Shown here: piece after piece, positions 31,238 to 40,232 of the stretch | Position numbering within the stretch: the stretch's first letter is position 1 | Layout of the letters: every line of letters starts with the position of its first letter | Program-made: the position numbers and the translations under genes | Source of the DNA: Tieghemiomyces parasiticus | Taxonomy: Eukaryota; Kickxellomycota; Dimargaritomycetes; Dimargaritales; Dimargaritaceae | NCBI GenBank assembly: GCA_027575765.1 | Contig: JANBPT010000372.1 | Coordinates: 1-40,232 of the forward strand | DNA length: 40,232 bases | Direction: 5' to 3' | Notes under the pieces: model-generated | What the model was told of the DNA's origin: nothing | Databases searched by the model: none | Seen by the model: only the letters and a program-made list of their open reading frames with translations

Positions 31238-32847
31238 CTATTGGTCATCGCCGGGACTGAGCCGGAGCGATTTGAGCATAAAATAGGGCGACGCGTTCGC
31301 CTCGTGAAGTTTCTGGAAGAGATGCAATGGCTTGTCGTCGTTTTGCAGACGGTGTTCTGGGTGCGGAGACAAGGTGGTGATGAGTGGAGGGGGGAGGGGA
31401 AAGACGGAATTGGCCATACTTAGGGGTTAGGTACCAAGAGGAATATGGAAGCAACCCTGCCAGACAAGCAGGGCGTCGCCGGGTAGATTACAGTTACCAG
31501 ACCGCCAGCGGTTACACAATAGGTGGAAACGCCGAAAAATATCAGTCGTCACCCACCACACTATGATATATACATATATATATATATATAGGTTAGCAAG
31601 TTACCTGAGGTGCCGCACATGATGCATAGCGAGTAATTCCGCCAATCGTCAAAGATACTATATTTCTTGAGGGCCTGGGGTAGAATCTTGTGACACGGGT
31701 CGTCGGCCGATACGCGAAAGGTTTTGTAGGACTCGTTCTCTCGACGGATCCCCTTATCACCAAACACGCGGATAACGCAGTCACCATTTGCTTCCAGTGG
31801 GGTGGTGGCCGGTGGGGTGGCGATCTTTTCGACCGACCGGTGTTTCGAGGACCGGCCACCACCGGACCCACTGCCATTTGTGGTGACATTGGCGCCGTAG
31901 CCGTAGCCGTTTCCGTGGCCGTAGGTTGTCCGCCCGACGTGTTCCGAACTGGGTAGTGAGCCCGATCGTTTGAGGTAAGAGATATCCTGGAAAGTGTGCG
32001 TCTTATAGTTAAAGTATTCCGATGGTGATGAGGGAGACGCTGGTATGGCCGATCCACTGCCATTGCTGCCCACCAGGGTCATCGGCGAAAGGTTATGACA
32101 GTTGCTGATGGTGTGCAGGGAGACAGCGGACGGGGCGTATTGCCCACTCAGGACGTGCTTAGGTGATCCCAGCACCTTGGTCTTGATAGGCGCCGGCCGT
32201 TTGCCACCGTAACCGACGTCGGTACCGGGTGTCGTTGGAGCGGGGTGGCTATGGCCGGGGCTAGGCGTCTTTGCGGTAGAGGTGGTATGGCCTTCGGGGC
32301 CTCGGTGGTATCGACCGTGCTGCTGGACGGCGATGGGCATGCCACTTGCGACGGGCCCCACGTCCTCGCGGAGCCGGTCAAACTCGGCGCTGAGTCGGGT
32401 CACCGTTCGGGTGAGCCGGGTCACCTCCTGCTGGAGGTGGGTGATCATCATCTCTTGCTCTTCGAGGAGACCCTCAACCTGGTTGAGCATTTCCTCGTGC
32501 TGCGTGGCGGTTGAAACGGGTCGGCCGGACCCGTCGCGCGGTACGCCAGCCGCAGGTGCCAGTAAGACGTTGTGAATGCCCTCGACATCGGGCGGAATGT
32601 AGTCGTCACTGGTGAAGGGGATGCGGTGCTGGACCTTCAGCTGATAAATGGCCTTGAGAATGACCAGCCGCTTACCCAGGGATTCAATGGACAAGTCGTG
32701 CAGGGCGTCGTGGTGAAGGTGGAGGAGCACCTCGCCTGTGATTTCGTTGTCGCGTATCTGCTTCTCGTAAGCTTGGAACCCCAGGCTGCAGAACCAGGCA
32801 TAGACCTTGTTGACGTCCCAGTGGACAAGGGCCTCGGAAGCCGGCAT
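31238..32847 (-). CDS. STE50: STE50-like SAM and Ras-association adaptor, two exons
   Basis: Exon 1 is 32847-31605 and exon 2 is 31356-31238, with a 248-bp intron whose donor is GTAACT. The product is 453 residues; yeast Ste50 is 346. Ste50 binds the MAPKKK Ste11 through its SAM domain and Cdc42/Opy2 through its RA domain, in mating, filamentation and osmostress pathways. The SAM domain spans about residues 5-70 (VHWDVNKVYAWFCSLGF to SLGKRLVILKAIYQL). A coiled coil follows near 115-160 (MLNQVEGLLEEQEMMITHLQ). A Ser/Gly/Pro-rich linker leads to the RA domain, CVIRVFGDKGIRRENESYKT at its start. The exon junction falls inside the RA domain: CGTS joins EHRLQNDDKPLHLFQKL, and the protein ends SLRLSPGDDQ. 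The ATG at 32845-32847 is the first in frame after a TTG. Confidence 0.88.
31566..31590. repeat. (TA)n microsatellite in STE50 intron
   Basis: Two TA runs (31566-31572 and 31574-31590) are interrupted by one C. They lie only 14 bases inside the 5' splice site of the STE50-like intron. Confidence 0.9.
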
Positions 32848-32929
32848 GACGGGCAAGGCGCTTGTGTGCGACTGGCGTTAGACAGATAAGGGCGAGAGAG
32901 TGTGGGAAGGAAGAGAGAATCGGCGGGTG

Positions 32930-33123
32930 TTACGTGCGGTGCGACTGGGCGGAATCATACGGTACAGGCGCGTCGGCTAGGGGAGGAGATAAGGATACCA
33001 CCAGGTGGTTTGTAGGGGCGTACTGACGTAGGAACTGGAGGCTGACGGTGTTGTTACAAGGGGCGCTCGGACCAGGTGAGGTAATTCCCGTTTGAATGGC
33101 GTCGAATAGGACGGTGCCGGAGT
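32930..33123 (-). other. Possible terminal exon of an unrecognised small gene
   Basis: A strong 3' splice site (TTTCTTTTCAG ending at 33124) precedes a 64-codon open frame that reads SGTVLFDAIQTGITSPG near its start, QFLRQYAPTNHLVVSL in the middle, and ends at a TAA 80 bases before the STE50-like ATG. A second frame is also open over part of it. No matching upstream exon could be fixed; a short ATG-led frame at about 33331-33214 is a candidate. It could instead be STE50 leader sequence. Confidence 0.2.
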
Positions 33124-33916
33124 CTGAAAAGAAAGCGGCGGGAGGTCAGAGGGCAGTTAGAATGGGCGGGCGGAGGTAATCCTGGCCAATAGAGGAGACT
33201 GGGAGGGTTAGTTTGGGAAATGGCCTGACAATCTGAAGGCGAAGGGGTCAAGCACCAGAATGCTGGCGAGCGGGTGGATAATAAAAGCCTGCAGGAGGAC
33301 TAGGGGCTGGAGCTGGTGGAGGATAGAAGGCATGTACCTACGCACATAATGGCAAGCGGGCGGCTGGGGCTGCAAGGTTTCGTATGAGGGTTTGGGTGAG
33401 GAGAAGGGGGGGTAGTTATACGGGGGGGGATGGCCGGTGGAGGTTCTGGGAGACTACAATGGAGGGAGGAGGAGGGTCGGGCACCCCAGACAGAAAGTCG
33501 GGCCAAGGGGGAGGGGGCGTGGACAGCAGTGGGGCTGGGAAGCAGCCAGGCCATGCGCACCAAGGGAGCTCTCCGGATAGCCGCCGGCCCTCCCCCAGGG
33601 TAAACCCTGCCACTCGGCAACAAACACCGCCGGTGATACTGCGATATCCGGCGCCAAACGCCCTTCGTTTTATCTAACTCTGGATTGAAGGATGGCCAGT
33701 TGGAAGGGGTCGGATACGCGTGGCTGAATCCACCTAAATCCGAGTAGACATGGAGTGCAGCAGGTGGAAGTGTATGTAAGGCGACATGCACCAGACTGTC
33801 GATATATACCGGCCGACTGCCAACGCTGTGGGAACCTACGAGAGAGAGAGGGAGGAGGCGGGGCTGAGCATCCGCGGCAAAGGTGTCGAGGTAAACAATA
33901 AACTGCGTGCGTGTAT

Positions 33917-34066
33917 TTAGAGCCCACGCCAGTGCGCCCCGTCCACCAACAAGCCCCTGCGATAGACATTGCGGTCGATAAAGTTCTGTGCTACCTGAAG
34001 GGCGTTCCGAGGGAGCCGATGAGCCTCAAGGTACCGGATGTCGTTCCTGCCCCGTTTAACCACAAT
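33917..34066 (-). other. Short open stretch, unassigned
   Basis: Forty-nine codons are open without an ATG, reading VVKRGRNDIRYLEAHRLPR at the start and ending in GAHWRGL before TAA. The composition is protein-like, but no family is recognised and the frame upstream is closed. It could be a relic or chance. Confidence 0.1.
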
Positions 34067-35197
34067 TCAGTTCCAGCGCGAACAATTCAAGTTTTCCCAG
34101 TATCTGTGGCACCGTGCTTTTCAGCCGCCCCGCTAAAACTAGGTTGGGGAAGGTGCGATGGAGTAGAGGGCCAGAGGTTGTCCGATCGGGCCATAGCGAA
34201 CCGCACAGTATCAAGTTACACCAGCCAGGGCCGGATAGGGACCGTGCAGTTGGGGAATAGATGGACAACGGCGGCATTGGGATCCTCACTGCGGTTGGTG
34301 AACGAGCATCGGGAGGAGTGGTGCTAGGGAGGCAGTGGGTTGGTCAAGGCCGAGTCCCCCCCTCTTATGGGCCACTTGCTTATCGGTCCTGCTGGTGTAA
34401 ACACCGCCCGAGACAAACCGGAGCCCGCGGGAGCAGACGGGCTTTACAGGTCGAGGACCGGCCAACATTATGATCCCGGAATCCCTGCACCGCCGCCGCC
34501 CCTTTACTATACTTTGGGGGGGGGTGCTTGGGCCTGACCGTCCCTCCCTGCGCTTGCGCTGACTGTGCGTATGGACTCATAACTATCACCCGTACTCATT
34601 CCTTCTCCTGCCCCCCCCCAATACCCGCGCCTGCATATCCAGCCTGGGCCTCTTTGAGGGCGTTAAAGACTAAAAATACATTGGTCTCAATAGCGACGGG
34701 GCCAGTTGCGATATTTTTAGAATTGAGCGCCGGGGGCTCGGATCCAATTGGTGCCCTTTTCGGACTAAGGGTGTAATGGACGGTAGTGAGGGGCGGAGGA
34801 TGGCGAGACGGATTTACCGATGGTCGTTGTTCGAATACGTAAGAGCGACGACACTGCTCTGACGACAATTGTGCTAGTGTCAGCCCCATTAATCGAATAC
34901 CGGGACATGTGCCCTGTCGTCCCTCCATATTCCACGCAACGGCCAGCAGTTCGGTACAAGACCTACGATCGCAATTTGGTTGTCGAAGCACTACGCTATA
35001 CCATTTGACCTTTATAGACACAATCCAAAGGATCCTAAAATTGCCAAAATACAACATTTACTAATATATCTAAAATAATAAGCAGGTAGATGATAGTGAA
35101 CATAGATAATACTGAGGGAGAGATAGCGACAACGATATGTCAACAACCACGGATAGTCCGCCGGTAACGGGTGGGCACCGGACACACTTCACTACGT

Positions 35198-36259
35198 CTA
35201 GTGCCCGTCCGACCCGGACGTACCTGACTCCTCCTCCTCGTCGTCATCGTCCTCCACAATATCGCTGGCGGACCGAGGCTCGTCAGCGGAGCTGCCACTG
35301 CGGCTTCCGCTATCGCTCTGCATCCGATCGCGTAACGAGGCGGAGGACGATGAGCGACTCCCGAAACTGATCGACCGGTTGTTCTTGAAAAACTTAGTGA
35401 CGACGTTATCGGTACCAAACAGACCAATAAACCCACGGATGAACTCCTGGCGTCGTTCCTCCCAGAACGAAAAGGTCCGATTGATTTCATACTTGAGGTC
35501 GTCCAGCTCGGCCAGCAGTTCCTCACGAGTCCCTGTCAGGTTCTCGCGGATGGAGTTGCGGATATCGCGGGCGCGCTTCTTGACCTGGATTTCCTGGGCC
35601 TTCAAAAAGGACACATTGAGTTCCTTGTGGCTGATCCCGCGCTCGAGATTGCGGCGGAGGTAAGAGTCGTAATCGCGAACGATACGGGTGATGAGGTCCG
35701 ACGTGCTGATGCCCTCGGTTCGTTGCGTGGGCAGGAAGCGCCCCTGGGCTTTTACGAACGCGTAGACGTCGTCGCCCTCCACCGACACGTAGGGGATATC
35801 GTCATGGGCCACGTAGTCAATGCGGTGCTCATCGAGGAAATCCTGCGTCACGATCCAGGGGGCATTCTCGATCACCTCGTCTACCCACCGGCAGTGCCGC
35901 ACCGACTCATAGCGCTCCAAGTCCGTCAGCACAGTCTTGCCCTTGCGCCGGTGCGTCTCGTAGTCACTGCACACACCCACGATGAGGTAAACGCTCGGGA
36001 AGACCTTCTTGGCCTGCTCCAGGGCCTTGGCGTGGCCGAAATGGAACAGGTCGTAAATGCCGTCGCAGTATATCCGCACCGGCCGGTCACGCGGTGGCGG
36101 GTTAATGTGGAAGGCCCCGTGCGGCGGGAGGGCGTAGGTCGGGTTGGGGACGGGCTCGTCGAGTCGGACCACGGGCTTGGCCACGGGGCGTGCCAGGGCG
36201 GCATCAGGCTGAACCTCGATGGCCGGCGGCGACTGCGGACTTTTGGGTGATTGCGACAT
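35198..36259 (-). CDS. PCT1: Choline-phosphate cytidylyltransferase
   Basis: From the ATG at 36257-36259 the product has 353 residues. The enzyme makes CDP-choline from phosphocholine and CTP, the rate-limiting step of the Kennedy pathway to phosphatidylcholine; it is soluble or membrane-bound depending on lipid state. The catalytic domain (about 60-205) carries the nucleotidyltransferase signature HFGH (73-76) after [12 protein letters not shown], the [16 protein letters not shown] region, and RTEGISTSD (180-188). A long amphipathic, charged helix region follows (about 205-290), the usual membrane-sensing segment. The tail is Ser-rich and then acidic (DDDDEEEE). The frame stays open upstream for 102 more codons to 36565, but that part is Pro/Leu-rich and reads like leader sequence. 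A GTACGT donor just before the stop leaves an alternative last exon possible. Confidence 0.93.
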   Translation of the reverse strand: MSQSPKSPQSPPAIEVQPDAALARPVAKPVVRLDEPVPNPTYALPPHGAFHINPPPRDRPVRIYCDGIYDLFHFGHAKALEQAKKVFPSVYLIVGVCSDYETHRRKGKTVLTDLERYESVRHCRWVDEVIENAPWIVTQDFLDEHRIDYVAHDDIPYVSVEGDDVYAFVKAQGRFLPTQRTEGISTSDLITRIVRDYDSYLRRNLERGISHKELNVSFLKAQEIQVKKRARDIRNSIRENLTGTREELLAELDDLKYEINRTFSFWEERRQEFIRGFIGLFGTDNVVTKFFKNNRSISFGSRSSSSASLRDRMQSDSGSRSGSSADEPRSASDIVEDDDDEEEESGTSGSDGH

Positions 36260-39200
36260 GTCGTAGCGGAGAGGCGTGGAAAAAGTGGAGGGGGGCGTCA
36301 AGAGAGAAAAGGCGAGGGACAAAGCGGGGAGTGTATGGCAGTCGAGAGCAATGGGGGCGGAGAGAAGGGGGCCCGGGCGGACTAGTAATGGGTCCGGGAC
36401 TAGTGGTTGGGGAGGTTGGCTAGGGACGGGTAGGTGGGTCGCCGGAAGAGGGTTGGGGAGTGGAAACAGGGGCCGCTCGCTCCCGGGGTAGCAGCCGGCA
36501 GCACGGTGTGTTCGGGATGGACAGGGCTCAGATAAGCGTGGCTGCCAGACAAAGGGGTTGGGCACGCTACAAGGCGAGGGGGGCGGGGCATGTGCACGCG
36601 AAGTACGCCGGTGCAGAGGTGCGGTCGGGTAGGCGGGGAAACAACCGCGAGTTCGGAGGGTGGAGGGCGCGTTGGGATATAAGTACTTTGGCGATTACGC
36701 TGCAGCGCGGGGCCGTCAACTATAACCAGAGAGCCCCGATACTAACGAGGAGTCGGCACGTCATAGCCGAGATAATTGCCTCCCTCCCTCCACCGATTGA
36801 GCCGACTCCCCAAGGCTGTCGTTGGTTGGCTGACGGATTGACCGAGGGTAATGTGTAAGACGAGCCAACGAGCAGGTGGCCGGCCGTCCGGCACGCCTCG
36901 TCCGCTTCCATTGGGAAACACTGCCAGGCCGCACACGTCGCCCTTCCTATGCAGTGCCGAGCAGAAACTACTCCAACAGCCGAACTTGGCAGGCACCACG
37001 CCGCTGGGACCCCGCCGTCGCGGTCTTTACCTAAGGGGGAGAAAGCTTACGCCGCCCCTAGTCACGCCGGCACGAGTGGTGAGAGGAAGGGCGGGGCTTG
37101 GCGCAGCAGGTGAAAGCCGCGATGGCCACACCCTTGCACCTGAGAGAGGCGCTGGGCACGCGGGACTCCCGGTGGCTAAACTTTAAGTGGTGGGGGGGGG
37201 CCCTGGTCCTCAATGCCGATGAAGAGGCACGAACCTAGTTATTTTTGCAAATGCCACGGTCGCACAACAAGGGCCGGGAATAGTTAGGGGCATTAGGGAG
37301 CGGGGGTTCAAGCGCAGAAGGCAGAGACACGGTCTGGCCACTAGCCAATCGAAGCGTGGACCTATAGTCGTGCCCACGTGGAGGCAGGCCTTGGCTGCAG
37401 TACTGTCATTGCGAAACAAGGATGAAAAATTGGTTCGGGGGGGGTCCTTGGCTAGCGTAACCGATTGATGTGGACTCCAAAGGAGTGTAGGCTCATCCGA
37501 TATCTCTACGCTCCTTGTCCGGGTGTCTTCTAACGAAAAAAAAGTAAGGGAATATCAAGCGGCCTCGTTCTTTAAGGCTCATTGTCAGCCCATAGGTGGC
37601 AAGACCTTGACGCGCCTACCATACTACCTGTACCTACTTACATTGACAACACTGGATAAAACACATGGCAGGTATGACGACCCTAAGGCACAAACGGCTT
37701 TTAAAAATGGGGGAAGGATTGGCGCGTGCTACTGCAACTGGTGGGGGGGGGCTTAACGGGTCACTCCTTTGACTCTAAGTCCTGGACCTCCATCCAGCAG
37801 TAACTTACAGTCCTGTCTTTTCGATGGGCGGGCGTTGCGTGACTTTTGGTACTGGAAAATCCACAGTCGAAATCCAAAAAATAAACCACCCTTGCTTCAG
37901 CTCCTCGTTCGGCTCCCAACTGACACTGCTCCCCAAATCACGGTCGTTTGCGACAAATCTCCTCCTATACCAAACGGCATCCTGTCGGCATAGTTAACCT
38001 GTGTATAGGGCGAGTGATTTCACCTAAGTGTTTGTTCCCTGAAGGAGAGGCCAATAGACCCTTCACTTGTGACCAGCTCGCCTTCGGCAGTTTTCTCTAT
38101 TGGCACCCAATGCCCCTTCCTTAGGCTCACACTTCCAGAGATTAAAGACCCATAACGCTCGTCAGTTCTGCCTCTGGAATTATTTAAACTGATATTGGCT
38201 TCGTCTATTTCTTTCTGGGGTTGAAAAAATCGCCCAATAGTTTGAGATTCAAAGCGGTATAGAGAATAAAACAATCTCCGCAACGTTAAATTCTCCTCCA
38301 GTTAAAATAAAATTAACCAGCTACTTTACCCCGCTACGCACTAGCTTCCCCGGAGCGCGTGACTCTCAGAAAAGAAGAAAGGATGGTTGGTAGAGTTCCA
38401 AGGAAAGACTGCCATAAAAGAATTGTCTTCAGTCCAAACAGCGCAAAAAATTGTAAGAAAGGTAAAACAGTGTAGTGGATGAGAGGAAGGCGAATTGGTA
38501 GGTACAAAGAGCATAGCAGCGTGCTGCGATGAACAAAATAAAAAAAGTAAGGCAGTAGACGCAGAGGTAATCTAAGAAGGCAGGGAACTCTTAAGTTGAT
38601 ATAACCGAGTCTCCCAGAAGCATTTTGTAGTCTGGATGGACTCCGAAATGAGTAGGTAACACATAGGAAGAGCGGTGAATGGCTTGATAAGCGAATGGAC
38701 ATGGCTGCACAGGACATTCACAAGCACGAATAAGCTGTTGAGCTGTTGAGGCGCCTAGACCGAATGGAATCATCGGTTTAATATGTAGAGCTATAGAAAA
38801 TTTATTACGTGAGGAAAATACCGCCGGGGGGCGAGTTCTACGCATAGTTGCGTAATACAAGAAGGATAGAGTAACAATGGGTAAAGGGTCATAGCGGCCC
38901 TGGACCTCAGACGATGAAAATCTGGCCTCGCCAAGCATAGGTTAATTGTTTAAGGTGGGTCAAGGGTACGCAGTCAGATGTCCAGCGTTGTGTGGAACGC
39001 GCAGACATAGATGCCGGCTGGGTACAATTGTAATGACAGATCAAGAGGCTTATGGGCACCACAGGCGTACGGGACAGCCTTTAAGTTTCTGCCGGGCTTG
39101 GGGTGTTACGTCGTGGTTTATAGGCTCCACTAAGGGGTAGAGCCGATATCTCGAGCCCAGGATGGTACTACAGATCTAAAGTATGTACGTCGGTTATTAT

Positions 39201-40232
39201 ACGAATGGATTGTAGAAGACAAATACTAGACTCTGTTCAGAGAAAATCATCCATCGATGTGAATGATTACCTCAATTATACCAATATTCTTCGATCTATC
39301 TCTCGTTGCTTGTAACGAAATGCAACTGTATAGTAACGTTGAATAAAGACCAAAACAGAGAGCAGCTATTATAGGCATCATGTGGTAAACGGGTAGCTAC
39401 ATCGAAAGGCAAAATTTAGGACACTTAAAATTACTAACACAACAGCTGCATTCAGAGAACATGCATTACACTTACAGAGGAACAATAAAAGGTAGACATA
39501 GGTAGATCTCAGATAAAACAGGCCACTAAAGGAAAGGGTGACCATGCCTACAACCCTAATATACCATCACCATTCCACTAGCCTATTTCACGAACAGCTA
39601 GTCAAACGAGTATTTATGTACGCCGCTCTAAAGGCTAAAGTTAACGCTGCAGCTTTGATAATTATCGTACCTAAGTATACATCCTCGCCTGTCAGGCTAG
39701 AAGAGCGGACTCTATAATGTAACAAAGATAGTAGCTAAGTAGTAAGGGAGTGGTCTAGAAAGCAGTCGGATCCCCAATCGTGATATAAAATAAAAAGATA
39801 GTATAACCGTACTAAATCAGTGACTGGCAGGAGGGCGAGTTGCCTCGATTCGAACTGGCTGGTCAGGAGTGGTAGAGTAAGGCGGGTGACATTGTCAGGC
39901 CCCGGGTTGGCCAATGAAACCGAGTGGCGGAGGCTTGGGGCAGGTGTTACCCCGGGATCGGGTCTGGGACATTGACAGCTGGATGCCCCACTTCGCAGTG
40001 AGCTTATAGTGCGAGCGGTGGGGGGCGGGGAAAGGCCTATCGTCATCCCCCCCCACGCAATATGGCCGCCCTAGGCGAGGGCCACGGGAGGACCTAAGGC
40101 TCGTCAAACCCCATCGAATTTGGGGGGGGGGAACCGACGACTGTCATTATAAAGGAAGCGGCAGGCTACCCGTCCCTCCCACCACACCTCGCTGACCCGG
40201 GTTACCGTCTAAATATTCTGCAGAAGCCGGCT
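36260..40232. other. Right-end 4 kb without a recognisable gene
   Basis: The first 900 bases are G-rich on the plus strand and probably include the cytidylyltransferase promoter. Runs of eight or more G occur near 37191, 37438, 37743 and 40122, and a C run near 40050. From about 37500 to 39800 the DNA is AT-rich. A group of minus-strand open stretches lies at 38020-38938, with no domain recognised. No tRNA, transposon end or long repeat was identified. The segment may be intergenic or hold decayed sequence. Confidence 0.35.
38020..38301 (-). other. Protein-like open stretch without ATG
   Basis: This frame is open for 93 codons between stops and has no internal ATG. It reads LEENLTLRRLFYSLYRFESQ at its start and ends in GLSFREQTLR. 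The charged, varied composition is unlike the AT-rich surroundings. Two further minus-strand open frames lie just upstream (38334-38717, hydrophobic, and 38591-38938). Together they could be exons or a broken gene; I recognise no family. Confidence 0.15.

Larger units (their letters stand above)
32848..35197. other. About 2.3 kb without an assigned gene
   Basis: This lies upstream of the STE50-like gene and downstream of the cytidylyltransferase gene, both on the minus strand. Much of 33360-33600 is G-rich on the plus strand and includes several G runs. A G10-type run lies near 34516-34525 and a C run near 34611-34619. Two minus-strand open stretches (32930-33123 and 33917-34066) look protein-like but match nothing I know. 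The region may include the STE50 leader or exons of an unrecognised small gene. Confidence 0.35.

Noticed and set aside
33300..33791. A 163-codon minus-strand frame
   Set aside because: The translation is dominated by Pro, Ser and Leu from C-rich DNA. It has no domain and is probably compositional.
39845..39860. GATTCGAACT resembling a tRNA B box
   Set aside because: The five bases on each side do not pair, and no A box is found at the right distance on either strand.
327..40232. A metabolic gene cluster, CRISPR array or phage-like system
   Set aside because: The genes are unrelated housekeeping functions on mixed strands with introns. No spaced repeats or prokaryotic features were found.

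Overview
The window looks like a gene-dense piece of a fungal nuclear chromosome. Pom152 (a fungal-type pore membrane protein), a Ste50-like SAM/RA adaptor, TYR1-type prephenate dehydrogenase, Bud27/URI and Bet3 all point to fungi. Short spliceosomal introns (about 120-250 bp, mostly GTAAGT-like donors), up to twelve in one gene, suggest an intron-rich early-diverging lineage. A zoopagomycete/kickxellomycete relative is my guess only. Coding DNA is GC-rich; gene-free stretches are more AT-rich or carry G/C homopolymers.

Layout, left to right: a small cysteine-rich protein with a PPPY tail (+, 327-881); POM152 (-, 2881-7227); YTH1/CPSF30 (-, 8161-8766); mitochondrial elongation factor G (+, 11040-13367); BET3/TRAPPC3 in five exons (-, 14143-15348); TYR1 in thirteen exons (+, 16058-19154); a coiled-coil WD40 protein (-, 19390-21171); ARPC3 in two exons (+, 21833-22576); URI1/BUD27 in two exons (-, 24805-26728); an RNase P/MRP Rpr2-type protein with a coding minisatellite (-, 27277-28491); an Nhp10-like HMG-box protein in four exons (+, 29254-30762); a STE50-like adaptor in two exons (-, 31238-32847); and choline-phosphate cytidylyltransferase (-, 35198-36259). 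The last 4 kb hold no gene I can recognise.

The genes are mostly single-copy housekeeping functions: nuclear pore, mRNA 3' processing, mitochondrial translation, ER-Golgi tethering, tyrosine synthesis, actin branching, RNA polymerase assembly, tRNA/rRNA processing, chromatin, MAPK signalling and phosphatidylcholine synthesis. There is no sign that they form a pathway or cluster. Neighbours are often divergent or convergent, as is usual in compact fungal genomes.

I found no dramatic new system. The main additions are gene models that no single open frame shows: BET3, TYR1, and the short terminal exons of URI1 and STE50. Also notable are the (TA)n tracts in three separate introns, C-homopolymer tracts before splice acceptors, the seven-copy 30-bp coding minisatellite, and several unassigned protein-like open stretches.
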